Assembly: GCA_030583925.1 (NCBI GenBank)
Contig: CP129482.1
Coordinates: 1,178,001-1,242,000, forward strand
Length of the DNA: 64,000 nt
DNA from: Anaerolineales bacterium
Lineage (GTDB): Bacteria; Chloroflexota; Anaerolineae; Anaerolineales; Villigracilaceae
Direction: 5' to 3'
Shown here: positions 7,046 through 16,122 of the stretch, one piece after another
Position numbering within the stretch: the stretch's first letter is position 1
Layout: every line of letters starts with the position of its first letter
Position numbers and translations under genes: made by a program
The notes under the pieces: generated by a model
The model's input: the letters and a program-made list of their open reading frames with translations, nothing else
Told to the model about the DNA's origin: nothing
Databases searched by the model: none

Positions 7046-8284
7046 CTAGGGTTGCAAAAAAGTCTGCCATATACTGGCGGTCAATGCGCTTTGAGTTTTG
7101 TTTCTTCTAGTGAAGAGAATCCCAGTGGCGGAATTTGGATCGTAGCTGCACGCGGCTGACCCAAGTTCATTTGCCTGTGAATCCGTGATTTTCGCGCGCA
7201 ACAATAAATTTCCAGCGTCATCTTTTTTCACGGCGGGTTTGTCGAGCGAGATGATTTCCATGATCACGCATCCTTTGTGATTGTAATCGCCGATGTCGTA
7301 GTTCCAATCGTCCGGTGAAGCGATCAGGAGTAAATCACCCTGTTTCCCGCGCACAACGTCCACCTGGGTGAGGCGCGTTGCGCCCAGCATTATTGCCTCT
7401 GTGTTCCCGACCAATTCCCCTTTGTATTCCCATTGCCACGAACTGGGTTGTCCATTTGGTTTGGCGGCGAACACATACACCGAATCGCGGCTGATATCCT
7501 CTCTGTTTTTGAGATTGAACGCGACCATGACCAGATACAACGTCCCGTTTTCATAATAGAGGCTGGGCTCGTTCCAAAAGAAAGTTCGTTTGTCTGCGGC
7601 GCTCATATCGTCTGGGATCAGCCATTGACTCGGATTCCAAGCCGCGGCGGTCGCGCCGCCCGCCAGCGCTGCGTATGGAGCGTTGGCTAAATCGGCAGGG
7701 CTGTCAGCTTGATACACCCTGATATGGAATGAATCGGACGGTCTCATTGACATGCCTCCCTGTTCCGGCACGAAATAATTGAGCGTCACTCCAAACCATG
7801 TTTCCTTCCCGTTAATTGTCGCGGGAAGCAGATTGACGACCTCGTAATCCAGATAACCCGCTTGGGAGGGCATGACGGGGTTGGAAATGGGTGTTGCGGT
7901 AAAGAGCGTTGACACAAAATCCCAGGTATTTCCTTTATCTTCAGACTTTGCCAGATGGATATCCACGCTTGGAACGGGTTTTCGGTCTACAAACTTCAGG
8001 TGGGGCCACGAATAGGATAGCCATAACACGCCGTCGTCGCCCTGCCTGATGGTTGGATCGGCGTAGCCTGAAAAGGGACTGGCGCCTCCATCTGGCAATG
8101 TGTATTTTTCATCCCCGCGAATCACAAGCTCCTTGCAGGTATCGCCGATGCCGCAGTCCACTTGCAGGGTTTCGACCATCGGGTCTGTTGGAACGGGTTG
8201 CGGCGTTTCCGATGGAGCAGATGACCTTCCGCAGGCGACAGCCGCTAATGCCAGCAAAAGCGCGAAATAAATAGTCTTGTTCAT
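7046..8284 (-). CDS. Secreted lipoprotein with sialidase-like (BNR) repeat features
   Basis: 412 residues with a lipoprotein signal ending at Cys18 (AAVAC), a short Pro-rich linker, then an all-beta domain. One Asp-box-like motif, SEDKGNTWDF, points to a sialidase-type beta-propeller (exo-alpha-sialidase/BNR superfamily). No complete sialidase active site can be confirmed by eye, so substrate and activity are unknown. It is 19 bases downstream of the hydrolase stop at 8304 and may be co-transcribed with the hydrolase and CPBP genes. Confidence 0.65.
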   Translation of the reverse strand: MNKTIYFALLLALAAVACGRSSAPSETPQPVPTDPMVETLQVDCGIGDTCKELVIRGDEKYTLPDGGASPFSGYADPTIRQGDDGVLWLSYSWPHLKFVDRKPVPSVDIHLAKSEDKGNTWDFVSTLFTATPISNPVMPSQAGYLDYEVVNLLPATINGKETWFGVTLNYFVPEQGGMSMRPSDSFHIRVYQADSPADLANAPYAALAGGATAAAWNPSQWLIPDDMSAADKRTFFWNEPSLYYENGTLYLVMVAFNLKNREDISRDSVYVFAAKPNGQPSSWQWEYKGELVGNTEAIMLGATRLTQVDVVRGKQGDLLLIASPDDWNYDIGDYNHKGCVIMEIISLDKPAVKKDDAGNLLLRAKITDSQANELGSAACSYDPNSATGILFTRRNKTQSALTASIWQTFLQP

Positions 8285-8303
8285 TTTTATATCCTTTCTA
8301 TTT

Positions 8304-9380
8304 TCAGGTCAGCGCATCTTGAAAGAACTTCAACATACGGCGGCGGTATCCATCAGGATCGAGGGCGGGTCCGCCGTTGTGCTGCGCGTTCTCGATCAGC
8401 CAGAATTCCACGCTTGCGCCAGCTACACCGATGTATCGTTCATAGACACGGCGTTCAAAATCGTCCTGTCCCGCTATCACGATCATGGTTGGGGTGTCGC
8501 TGATTGCGGGCAGGATTTCGATGAAAGGAGGAGGAGGTTTTTGTCCAATTCGGGTTTCAGCCATTTTTAGGATGATGGTTTGCAGAAAGGTTGCGAAATC
8601 CTCGCCAACGTTTTCAGCGGCGGGGTAATCGCTAATTTGCTGCGCCTGGACGCCATCCAGCCAGAGGGCGGCAAACCGACCGGGGTCGAGATGGGCAGCA
8701 TTGAGAGCGATATGTCCACCCAGCGATAGACCCACCACGCCGATTCGTTCGGCATCCACCTCCGGGCGTTGGGCAAGAAATTCTGTAACCGCCAATAAAT
8801 CGCTTCCGTCTTTCCAACCGAGGGTGGTCATCGTGCCGGTGGATTCGCCCAGAGCGCGTTGGTCGTAGAGAAAAACTCCGTATCCTGCGCCGATGAGTTG
8901 CCGGGCGTGCCATGCCGTTCCCCGCCTATCTCCACCCGCGCCGTGCAGCAGGATGATTACCGTGTTCGGGGTCTTTTCAGGAGGTACGTACCAGCCTGCG
9001 AGGGTGATTCCGTTCCCCGTCTCGATGTGAAGCGTTTCATATCCGGCTGCGCCGTAGTCTAGCGGCGTTTCACAACAGATGGGATGCGGATCGGGCTTTG
9101 TCTGGGAAAGAATGAAGGCATAGGGTCCAATGACAAAAAATACGAGTGGGATTTCCAGCGCGATGCAGGCATAGATTCGCCAGCGGTAAAACGCGGCGTG
9201 GCGTGAGAACGCCCACTCAAAGATGATGCCCGCCGCCAACCCTGCAAACGTGCCCCAGATCAATCCTGCCAGAGGCGCGCCGACGTAGATCCCGGTCAGC
9301 GTTCCCAGCATCATGCACGCCAGCATATTCAACAGCGGGAAGGCAAGGCGGGTCAGGTAAGAAGAGGGTTGTTCTTTCAT
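8304..9380 (-). CDS. Membrane-anchored alpha/beta hydrolase
   Basis: 358 residues from ATG 9380, whose ATGA overlaps the CPBP gene stop. The N-terminal third holds three or four membrane spans. The hydrolase domain has the oxyanion segment LLHGAGG (about 145-150), nucleophile elbow GLSLGG (Ser219), an acidic residue at 306/307 (AGQDD) and His334 (NAQHNGG), so the catalytic triad looks complete. It is likely an esterase or peptidase of the BD-FAE/CocE-like group; substrate not evident. Translational coupling to the protease suggests a shared role. Confidence 0.78.
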   Translation of the reverse strand: MKEQPSSYLTRLAFPLLNMLACMMLGTLTGIYVGAPLAGLIWGTFAGLAAGIIFEWAFSRHAAFYRWRIYACIALEIPLVFFVIGPYAFILSQTKPDPHPICCETPLDYGAAGYETLHIETGNGITLAGWYVPPEKTPNTVIILLHGAGGDRRGTAWHARQLIGAGYGVFLYDQRALGESTGTMTTLGWKDGSDLLAVTEFLAQRPEVDAERIGVVGLSLGGHIALNAAHLDPGRFAALWLDGVQAQQISDYPAAENVGEDFATFLQTIILKMAETRIGQKPPPPFIEILPAISDTPTMIVIAGQDDFERRVYERYIGVAGASVEFWLIENAQHNGGPALDPDGYRRRMLKFFQDALT

Positions 9381-10051
9381 AGATGTAGTCCCAGATAAAT
9401 GAAGATCAAACCGGGCGTATCGAAGATGCCGTGAAAAAGGATGCACGCCCAAAGATTGCGCCCGTTCAGATGATAGATCGTTGACAATACAAACCCGAAG
9501 ACAACGGATGTTGCCGCGCCTGTCCATCCCTGATAAGCGTGGGCGAGACCGAATAGCAGCGCGTTTGTCAACGCGCCTGCAAAAAATTTGAAGGATGCGT
9601 TTCCAAAAAGCCCTTCGACGCGGTTTTGAATGTAGCCGCGATAAAGCATTTCTTCGCCAAAAGCCGCCAGCGTCCAGGCGGCGACAAGCCAGACGAGCAG
9701 CATGGCAAGATTGCCGACCATCGAATCAAAGAGTGATAGATCGGATTGCTTGTCGAATATTTTTTGAATCAGCGGCTCGATTCCCCAGGTGGACAAGGCA
9801 AAGTAAAGCAGTCCGCCGCCGACGCCGAGGAGGAGGGTCTTCCCCCATCGTTCTGGGCGGCGCAGACCGAGGTCCCGCCATGAGGCGTCTCGCAACCGCA
9901 GTGACAGCCATCCCAGCAGCAGGAGGTAAATCGTTGTGCTGGGCGGAATGCCGAGCAGAATCAGCGCGAGGAAGAACAGGATTTCCAGGAGGACGATCCT
10001 GCGATCATGAGTCAACAGAGTTTGCAAACGATTGCGACGGTCAGCGGCCAT
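9377..10051 (-). CDS. CPBP-family intramembrane glutamic protease
   Basis: 224 residues with about six membrane spans. All family motifs are present: EExxxR (Glu133, Glu134, Arg138 in FGEEMLYRGY), FGLAH (His171) and HGIFD (His207, Asp211). This is the CaaX-protease/bacteriocin-processing (ABI) superfamily. Substrate unknown. It overlaps the downstream hydrolase by four bases. The gap to 10197 contains nothing recognisable. Confidence 0.85.
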   Translation of the reverse strand: MAADRRNRLQTLLTHDRRIVLLEILFFLALILLGIPPSTTIYLLLLGWLSLRLRDASWRDLGLRRPERWGKTLLLGVGGGLLYFALSTWGIEPLIQKIFDKQSDLSLFDSMVGNLAMLLVWLVAAWTLAAFGEEMLYRGYIQNRVEGLFGNASFKFFAGALTNALLFGLAHAYQGWTGAATSVVFGFVLSTIYHLNGRNLWACILFHGIFDTPGLIFIYLGLHL

Positions 10052-10197
10052 GAATTAACTTCCATCCGACTTTTACGAGCCAACCTGGCGCTGTATCGAA
10101 AATGATGCCGCCCGCGTTTCCAAAGACGCTGCCAGGCGCGGAGCGAATATTGCGCCGAAGCGCGGGAGCGCATAATGGCGTGAAGCGATTGGGTAAT

Positions 10198-10662
10198 TTA
10201 TGGCGACGAACCGGCTTCATTTTCCCTTGATAATCTCTTCTGGTGTATCCACTTCAAGAGCAACGGCAGGACAACACCTGCAATGAATAAGATCGCCCCA
10301 AAATAAACCATAAAGTGGTTGAACTCTGAGGATGGTTTTTGATGGAAGCCCCAAGATGCAAGCAGATTCAGGAGTCCGCCTGCCAGCATCAACGGGGCGG
10401 TTATTTGTATGTATTTTCTGCGTACATCGGGATTCCAAAACATGAAGAAAGCCGCAAGTGCAACGCCAATGGGAAGAACGAGAAGAAATTCGCCGACCTT
10501 ATGCCAGACGATTGGTTCCAGAAGAAGTTGATTATCGGGTCGTTGGAGAATGTCTATAAAGACGCGATAAGCGTCAAGGAGCATCCAGCCGATCATTGCA
10601 AAAACGACTGATAGTTGCAATATGCCTAATATGATAATTAACTTGTGTCGATTTTTTTGCAT
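10198..10662 (-). CDS. Small four-span membrane protein, unknown function
   Basis: 154 residues from ATG 10662, beginning MQKNRHKLIIILGIL with four predicted membrane segments and a basic C-terminus. No family recognised. The frame stays open to 10797, with an alternative ATG at 10734 preceded by AAAGG, so up to 24 extra residues are possible. It is divergent from the histidine kinase and may be under the same control region. Confidence 0.55.
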   Translation of the reverse strand: MQKNRHKLIIILGILQLSVVFAMIGWMLLDAYRVFIDILQRPDNQLLLEPIVWHKVGEFLLVLPIGVALAAFFMFWNPDVRRKYIQITAPLMLAGGLLNLLASWGFHQKPSSEFNHFMVYFGAILFIAGVVLPLLLKWIHQKRLSRENEAGSSP

Positions 10663-10782
10663 GAGGTAGTCTCTTGTGAGTTGTAGCAAACCGGTCTCTG
10701 TTGATTTCACTCTTGGGTGTTGTTTCCCTGTCATTATTGCCTTTTTAGCCGCATAGGGATAGTCCCTGCAGTCATCAAAACG

Positions 10783-10798
10783 AGTGACCGGGGTCACT
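10783..10798. promoter_or_regulatory. Palindromic operator upstream of the two-component system
   Basis: Perfect inverted repeat AGTGACC-GG-GGTCACT. Its centre (10790.5) is 41.5 bases before the start point predicted from the -10 at 10820-10825, the classic activator position. Likely bound by the LuxR-type regulator encoded downstream (autoregulation); inference. Confidence 0.6.
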
Positions 10799-10825
10799 TT
10801 GATTCTGGCGGGGAAGCGCTAAAAT
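10799..10825 (+). promoter_or_regulatory. Promoter of the histidine kinase operon
   Basis: TTGATT (10799-10804), 15-base spacer, TAAAAT (10820-10825). The spacer is short, consistent with dependence on an activator at the palindrome. The predicted start is about 10832, leaving almost no leader before ATG 10836. Confidence 0.5.
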
Positions 10826-10835
10826 TTTGCCAGTC

Positions 10836-12062
10836 ATGAACATGCCGACCGTCGTTCCGCCATTTGCCCTCGAGCCTGGTTTGCTGAAGACGTTCAGGGC
10901 TTTTGTGATCATTCGATTCTTTTTGACTATCCTATCGCATGGTTTGCGGCTTGGCATCGGCGCGTCTAATGCTTTCGCGGTTTCGATTTTGTTCATCCTG
11001 GGCGAGACGGCTTTTCTGTTGATCTATTTGTTTTCAGATCGGGCGGCGATGATTTTGGGGAAACGTTACCTGCCGGTGGGTCTGGCTTTGCTCACTTCAT
11101 TTCCGATCCTCGAAATACTGGTTCGCAACCAGGGGATTATTTTGCGCGGAAGCGCTGGTGAGGCGCAAATTCCTGTCATGACCCTTTTGGTGGTTGTGAT
11201 ACTGATTGCATGGCAGTATTCATTATTGGCTATGCTGACGTATTGCGTATTGAGCGGGGCGATCCTGTTCACCTTGAGTCTGCAAGTCATTCAGCCCGGA
11301 CAGACGCCTGTGAGTTTTGCCCTGTACACTGCATTTTCGACCGTTATTTTTCTCGCTATCGTTGGCTTTGTGGTGAACCGTCTTGTGGCAACCCAGAGAC
11401 AAATGCGCGCCGAACTCAAGGGGCAAGCCGAGATTCGGGAACAACTCGCGGCCGCAAGGGAAAGAAACCGTCTTGCAGGCGAATTACATGATGTGCTTGC
11501 TCATTCGTTCAGCGCCCTGGCGGTTGAACTGGAAGCGGTGCGAAGCCTGTGGTTTGAAAACAGGAACCGCGCCCATGAGATGCTCAATAGCGCGCTGAAT
11601 ACCGCCAACAGCGGGTTGGACGAAGCCCGCCGCGCTGTGCGGGGGATGCGCGCCGAGCCGCTGGAGACATTTGGCTTGGCGATTGCAGTTCATCAACTGG
11701 CGACGGATGCATCGCATCGCGGAAATTTGATCCTTGAAAGAAAGTACTCAGGGGATTTTAACAGCCTGTCTGGGGAGGTCGAACAATGCGTTTATCGAGT
11801 AGCGCAGGAGGCGGTCGCAAACATTTTACAACACGCCACCGCCAGCAGAATGGAAGTCACGTTGCAAAGAAAGGATGGTTCGGTTTTGCTGGAAATAATA
11901 GACGATGGCGTTGGTTTTCAGTCCGCGCGACCGATTAACAGCGGGTTTGGTTTGCAGGGAATGCAAACGCGTGCCCGTCAACTTGGCGGAATGTGCCAGA
12001 TCGAATCCAGACCAAATCATGGAACAACGGTCCGCCTGCAATTGCCCATTGGTGTCAAATGA
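10836..12062 (+). CDS. NarL-family sensor histidine kinase
   Basis: 408 residues. The N-terminal half has about six membrane spans with no obvious periplasmic sensor domain. A HisKA_3 dimerisation domain follows, with phosphoacceptor His218 in GELHDVLAHS, then a HATPase_c domain: N-box VAQEAVANILQHA (Glu325, Asn329), G1 motif IDDGVGF (Asp357) and GFGLQGMQ. It phosphorylates the response regulator that starts within its stop codon (ATGA at 12059-12062). The short-loop membrane sensor suggests detection of membrane or cell-envelope state, but that is inference. Confidence 0.9.
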   Translation: MNMPTVVPPFALEPGLLKTFRAFVIIRFFLTILSHGLRLGIGASNAFAVSILFILGETAFLLIYLFSDRAAMILGKRYLPVGLALLTSFPILEILVRNQGIILRGSAGEAQIPVMTLLVVVILIAWQYSLLAMLTYCVLSGAILFTLSLQVIQPGQTPVSFALYTAFSTVIFLAIVGFVVNRLVATQRQMRAELKGQAEIREQLAAARERNRLAGELHDVLAHSFSALAVELEAVRSLWFENRNRAHEMLNSALNTANSGLDEARRAVRGMRAEPLETFGLAIAVHQLATDASHRGNLILERKYSGDFNSLSGEVEQCVYRVAQEAVANILQHATASRMEVTLQRKDGSVLLEIIDDGVGFQSARPINSGFGLQGMQTRARQLGGMCQIESRPNHGTTVRLQLPIGVK

Positions 12063-12712
12063 AAAAGCCGATCCGCGTTTTGATTTGCGACGATCAAGCG
12101 GTTGTTTGTGAGGGGCTTAAAGCCATCCTGAGTACGATTAAAGATATTGAGGTTGTCGGGATGGCGAATCACGGTGAGCAGGCAATTGAGTCTATCGAGC
12201 AAGATCAGCCTGATCTAGTTCTGATGGATTTAAAAATGCCCGTGATGAACGGCATTCAGGCGACCCTGCACATCACAAGAGCATATCCGACTGTGAGGGT
12301 GTTGGTATTGACCACCTACGATGGAGATGAGTGGATCTTCGATGCCATTCGCGCGGGCGCACATGGATACTTGCTTAAAAACACACCCCGGGAGGGATTA
12401 GTTAAAGCCATAGAAGACACGATGCTTGGCAAGACGCACATTGATGCCAGTGTAGCAGGAAAATTGTTTTCACATGTCAAGGGAAAAAGCGCAGAATTCG
12501 ACAGTTCCTTGTTGGATGGATTGAATGCTCGTGAGCGGGATGTTCTGGGGTTGATCGGTAAGGGCAGAAGCAACTCTGAAATTGCCGAGCTTCTTCATCT
12601 TTCGGAGGGGACGGTGAAGAATCTGGTCAGTCGCATTCTTTCAAAGTTACAAGTGGATGATCGCACGCAAGCGGCATTGCTGGCGGTCCGCAGTGGGCTT
12701 GCGGAGGAATAG
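12059..12712 (+). CDS. NarL/FixJ-family response regulator
   Basis: 217 residues from the ATG that overlaps the kinase stop. The receiver domain has acidic pocket Asp11/Asp12, phosphoacceptor Asp57 (VLMDLKMP), a switch Thr near 85 and Lys107. The C-terminal LuxR helix-turn-helix (about 150-210) contains LNARERDVLGLIGKG and LSEGTVKNLVSRILSKL. DNA-binding target unknown; the palindrome at 10783-10798 is the best candidate nearby. Confidence 0.92.
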   Translation: MKKPIRVLICDDQAVVCEGLKAILSTIKDIEVVGMANHGEQAIESIEQDQPDLVLMDLKMPVMNGIQATLHITRAYPTVRVLVLTTYDGDEWIFDAIRAGAHGYLLKNTPREGLVKAIEDTMLGKTHIDASVAGKLFSHVKGKSAEFDSSLLDGLNARERDVLGLIGKGRSNSEIAELLHLSEGTVKNLVSRILSKLQVDDRTQAALLAVRSGLAEE

Positions 12713-12725
12713 GAATAATCTTGCC

Positions 12726-13817
12726 TCAGTTCTTTGTCGTCGCGATGGGAGACTCGCGCGGCGCAACCATGCTCCAGCGCGACGCGCCGAGGTAGAGGAT
12801 TTCGAGGATCAAATCTTCGTAGCGGATGCCTTCGGCTTTAGCTTGTAGGCACAGGTCGCTGTAATCAGGCGTCAGACCGGGCAGGGTATTGATCTCTAAC
12901 AAGCGCGGGTTGCCTTCCTCGTCAAGGCGGATGTCGGTGCGCGACACATCCAGCGCGCCGAGTAGTTGATGCGCTCGCAGGGCGTAGTATCTCAGTTTCT
13001 TTTCGAGTTCCGGTTCCACCTTCGCCGGGCAGAAGTATCCCGGCGCGCCCTCTTCGCCCACGTCTTTTGTTTTGGAGGCGTGGCTATAAACCTTTGGCGT
13101 GACCGAACGAGTCATGTCCAGTTCAAGGATAGGGAAGCGATGGAAACCGTCCTTTTCGTACCATTCGGGGTTGCGTGAATACAACTTTGCGTCGGAGCGT
13201 CCTAGTATGCCGACCGTGAATTCGCGTCCCGGCAGGAAGACTTCCACGAGCGCGGGCTGTTGATAGGTGTTGATGATGTACTGTGCGCGCTCCCGCAACT
13301 CCTTTTCTTTGGTGACGATGGCTTTCATATCCACGCCCATGCCGGTGCCTTCGCGCGCCGGTTTGACGAACAGCGGATATTTCAACTCCGGGCGCAGTGG
13401 CTCATCGCCGACGATGAATTCTTGAAACGGCGCGACGGGCAGACGCCGGTCGCGCCAGATGCGTTTGGTGAGGGTTTTATCGAGCGAGATTCCGTTGGTG
13501 AGCACACGCGAGCCGGTGTAGGGGATGCCGAGCATTTCGAGCAAGGCTGGAACTTGCGCTTCACGCGCGTCGCCGCCGAGTCCTTCGGCGATGTTGAAGC
13601 AGATATCCGGTTTCTCATCGCGCAACGCGAATGGGAGATTCCTGTCCGCTTGGATAAAGATGGTTTTGTGGCCGTCAGTTTCAATGGCGGAGCGAAGCGC
13701 ATCAATCGTTTCGATGTGGTCGAAGTCGGCGAACGCATCCGGCGGAACGCCCTCCGGCTTCGCTTGCGCATCGTCCTTAATGTTAGCAAGGATGGCAACT
13801 TTCCAATAGCGTTTCAT
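12726..13817 (-). CDS. D-alanine-D-alanine ligase-like ATP-grasp enzyme
   Basis: 363 residues from ATG 13817, preceded by GGAG. ATP-grasp fold: an N-terminal domain with FNIAEGLGGDAREAQ and GIPYTGSRVLTNGISLDK, central FVKPAREGTGMGV, and a C-terminal metal site with RTDIRLDEEGNPRLLEIN then TLPGLTPDYSDL. These match Ddl, but the N-terminal domain departs from classical HGxxGEDG, so the acceptor could be another amino acid or peptide. It joins D-Ala for peptidoglycan if it is a true Ddl. It converges with the two-component operon. Confidence 0.7.
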   Translation of the reverse strand: MKRYWKVAILANIKDDAQAKPEGVPPDAFADFDHIETIDALRSAIETDGHKTIFIQADRNLPFALRDEKPDICFNIAEGLGGDAREAQVPALLEMLGIPYTGSRVLTNGISLDKTLTKRIWRDRRLPVAPFQEFIVGDEPLRPELKYPLFVKPAREGTGMGVDMKAIVTKEKELRERAQYIINTYQQPALVEVFLPGREFTVGILGRSDAKLYSRNPEWYEKDGFHRFPILELDMTRSVTPKVYSHASKTKDVGEEGAPGYFCPAKVEPELEKKLRYYALRAHQLLGALDVSRTDIRLDEEGNPRLLEINTLPGLTPDYSDLCLQAKAEGIRYEDLILEILYLGASRWSMVAPRESPIATTKN

Positions 13818-13926
13818 GGCAGTTTTGAATCTCCTTTGTGATCCAAAATCAATTGCTCGCGCCAATGATAGCCGAATGTCGCTGGATGGCAAGGGTAAAA
13901 CAAGGTCTGGCTAATAAAGCGCGTCA

Positions 13927-13989
13927 AGCCACAGGGTACACAGAGAATTATGAGACTTTTTCTCAATGCTCTCAGCGCTCTCTGTGGCT
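13927..13989. repeat. CACAGAG-type palindromic repeat, copy a
   Basis: Imperfect inverted repeat AGCCACAGGG...ACACAGAG...CTCTCTGTGGCT around an A/T-rich core. One of at least six related copies in the window. The rest of the gap 13818-14111 shows no gene. Confidence 0.75.
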
Positions 13990-14111
13990 ATGAAGGTTGA
14001 TCGCCAACCTTTTCGCCGCTCCCGTAAAACATCCTGCTAGACAATGATTTGTCTTTCAGGTATCATCAGTTCACTTTCACTCTCTACGGGTACGGGAAAG
14101 CGATACAACGA

Positions 14112-15119
14112 ATGGCAATGTTTTCAAAGGACCTGGGCATTGATCTGGGTACCATGTTCACCCGCCTTGCGGATACAACTCAGGTTCTTGTGCAACAGCC
14201 CACGATCGTGGCTATCGAAGCCGACGAGCAGAAGATGGTTGCTGTGGGGCAGGAAGCGTTGGATATGTATGGACGCGTGCCTGAAAGCATCGAAGTGGCG
14301 CGCCCCTTGAAGAACGGAGTTATTGCAGATTACGAGATCACGGAGACTCTTCTATCGTATTTGATCCGGCAGGTGAGCGGAAGTATGCGCCTCATCCGCC
14401 CACGCGTCATGATCTCCGTCCCCTACGGAGTCACCAGCGTCGAGCGGCGCGCAGTGTACGAAGCCGTCTTGGAAGCGGGAAGTCGCGAAGCGTATTTGAT
14501 CCAACAGCCGCTCGCCGCCGCTATCGGTGTGGATTTGCCCATCGGTTCTCCCTCAGGGAATATGGTCATCTGCCTAGGCGGCGGATGCGTGGAAGCGGCA
14601 GTGATGGCGATGTATGGCATTGTTTCCGCAGAGACGTTGCGTTCCGGCGGTTTGGATTTCGACGAAGCCATCATTAATTATGTCCGTCGAAAATACGGCG
14701 TGGTGATCGGTCAGGTCACCGCCGAGCAATTGAAGACCAAGATCGGCGCGGCGGTTCCGCAGGATACCGAAAACAGCATGGAAGTGCAAGGACAAGACCA
14801 AGTGACTGGCTTGCCGCGCCCGGTCACATTGACTACAGGCGAGATCGTTGAGGCTTTGCAAGACCCGCTTAAATCGGTGATCGAGACCGGTCGCCGCGTA
14901 CTGGAAAAAACTCCGCCCGAACTCGTCGCCGATATCATTGACCGCGGCGTTGCGCTTTGCGGCGGCGGCGCGCTCTTACGCGGCGTGGACAAATTACTCA
15001 CTAAATCGCTGGGCATCCCCGCCTATCTCGTTGATAATCCGCTGACGTGTGTTGTCGAAGGCGCGGTGAAGGCTCTGCCGATGTACAACATCCTCAAGCG
15101 GTCTCTTCCGCAGGTGTGA
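14112..15119 (+). CDS. mreB: MreB-family actin-like protein with altered catalytic motifs
   Basis: 335 residues from ATG 14112. MreB polymerises under the membrane and guides the cell-wall elongation machinery. The fold is recognised from phosphate-1 IDLGT (10-14), RPRVMISVPYGVTSVERRA, AAAIG (136-139 region), SGGLDFDEAI and CGGGALLRG. Two key motifs differ from canonical MreB: the catalytic pair in IEEP is Gln131-Gln132 (LIQQPLAAAIG), and phosphate-2 DIGGGTT is CLGGGCV (154-160). These changes predict weak or no ATP hydrolysis. It stands alone, without mreC/mreD, so it is probably a paralogue of the main MreB. Confidence 0.85.
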   Translation: MAMFSKDLGIDLGTMFTRLADTTQVLVQQPTIVAIEADEQKMVAVGQEALDMYGRVPESIEVARPLKNGVIADYEITETLLSYLIRQVSGSMRLIRPRVMISVPYGVTSVERRAVYEAVLEAGSREAYLIQQPLAAAIGVDLPIGSPSGNMVICLGGGCVEAAVMAMYGIVSAETLRSGGLDFDEAIINYVRRKYGVVIGQVTAEQLKTKIGAAVPQDTENSMEVQGQDQVTGLPRPVTLTTGEIVEALQDPLKSVIETGRRVLEKTPPELVADIIDRGVALCGGGALLRGVDKLLTKSLGIPAYLVDNPLTCVVEGAVKALPMYNILKRSLPQV

Positions 15120-15121
15120 AC

Positions 15122-15156
15122 AAAAACGACTAACTCGCGTTGTCGTTTTTGCGCTT
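15122..15156 (+). terminator. Terminator after the mreB-like gene
   Basis: Stem AAAAACGAC/GTCGTTTTT (15122-15130 and 15142-15150) with an 11-base loop, followed by a second T-run (gcgctttttt). It begins three bases after the stop. Confidence 0.85.
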
Positions 15157-15294
15157 TTTTCACCTCGCTGAAGCTATTCCGTTTATTAAAGCGACGCCCG
15201 GAAAATGGTTAGATTCATAACGAAATTAAACGCGGAGTGGGCGACAACAGAACCCCAGATCGAACCGCTGCGTTGACGGCAGAGCGTGGACTTA

Positions 15295-16122
15295 TCACGT
15301 GTCAAACTCATAAGATTGACCTAATTCAATTGCAAACCGAACAAACTCTATTGTGTCCTTCACTGCAATTGTTTCAGCGGGTTGCCGCACTTTTAAAGAT
15401 GGATTTGGGCGTTCATCCCATGCTCGTTGAATCAGGCCAGCCCACCGACTTTCCAAAGTGCTTTTAGCCCACTGCACCCCAGATAATTTTGAATTAATTC
15501 TTCCCGTTTTGAGTGAATGTAACATGCGGCAGTACATGATCGCCACAAAAGGTTGCGCCCACTTGTTATCCATTTTCCATTGACCCGAAATAATTTCGTT
15601 CCCCCATTCTTGCATAGTGACGAATATTTCTTTTTGCAAATCATTGGCAGGTATGAAATCTATTAAATCTTTAGCGGGAATTCCCGCTAACGTTATTCCG
15701 TGTTCACGCACAATCTATCGAACTACCAAAGTATTATCATGGTTTGACAAGGCTAATTTGTCAGATGTGTTATTAAGGTACCAAAGTCTCTTGTTGGCAT
15801 AGGAGCCGATTTTTAGAATGTTTTTTGGAAAATAAGAACCTTCAAGGTGTTTAGCCCATTTAGATTCTAAATTGTAGATTCGTGCGTGCATGAATTGCAG
15901 CGCTTGTAAATCCGTATCGGAGATATCGTTTTCACCAACAATTGTAAAATCAACATCGCTATCATTATCCCAACCGCCAACGGCAAAAGAACCCTGCAAG
16001 TATGCAGAGACAAAATTGTCCTTCAATATTTCTTGAACGCTTTTTACAAACTCATATAGCACATCGTTCAATTCAGGATTTGGCGTTGGGAAACTTGCGT
16101 TCATTGATTCCTTGTTCTTCAT
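15295..16122 (-). pseudogene. Aminoglycoside nucleotidyltransferase-like gene interrupted by one amber codon
   Basis: One continuous frame of 276 codons broken only by TAG at 15717-15715. The N-terminal part (16122-15718) has the nucleotidyltransferase motif GSFAVGGWDNDSDVDF. The C-terminal part (15714-15295) resembles the DUF4111 domain of AadA-type adenylyltransferases, with VREHGITLAG just after the stop. Family members carry a Trp at this position (VVRW-VREHG), so a TGG to TAG change is the simplest explanation. The C-terminal part is intact, so the lesion is recent, read through, or a base-calling error. The start overlaps the aldo/keto reductase stop by ATGA. Confidence 0.75.

Noticed and set aside
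15295-15711. A separate 138-residue gene starting at GTG 15711
   Set aside because: It is in the same frame as the upstream nucleotidyltransferase part and continues the same protein family after a single TAG, so one interrupted gene is simpler.
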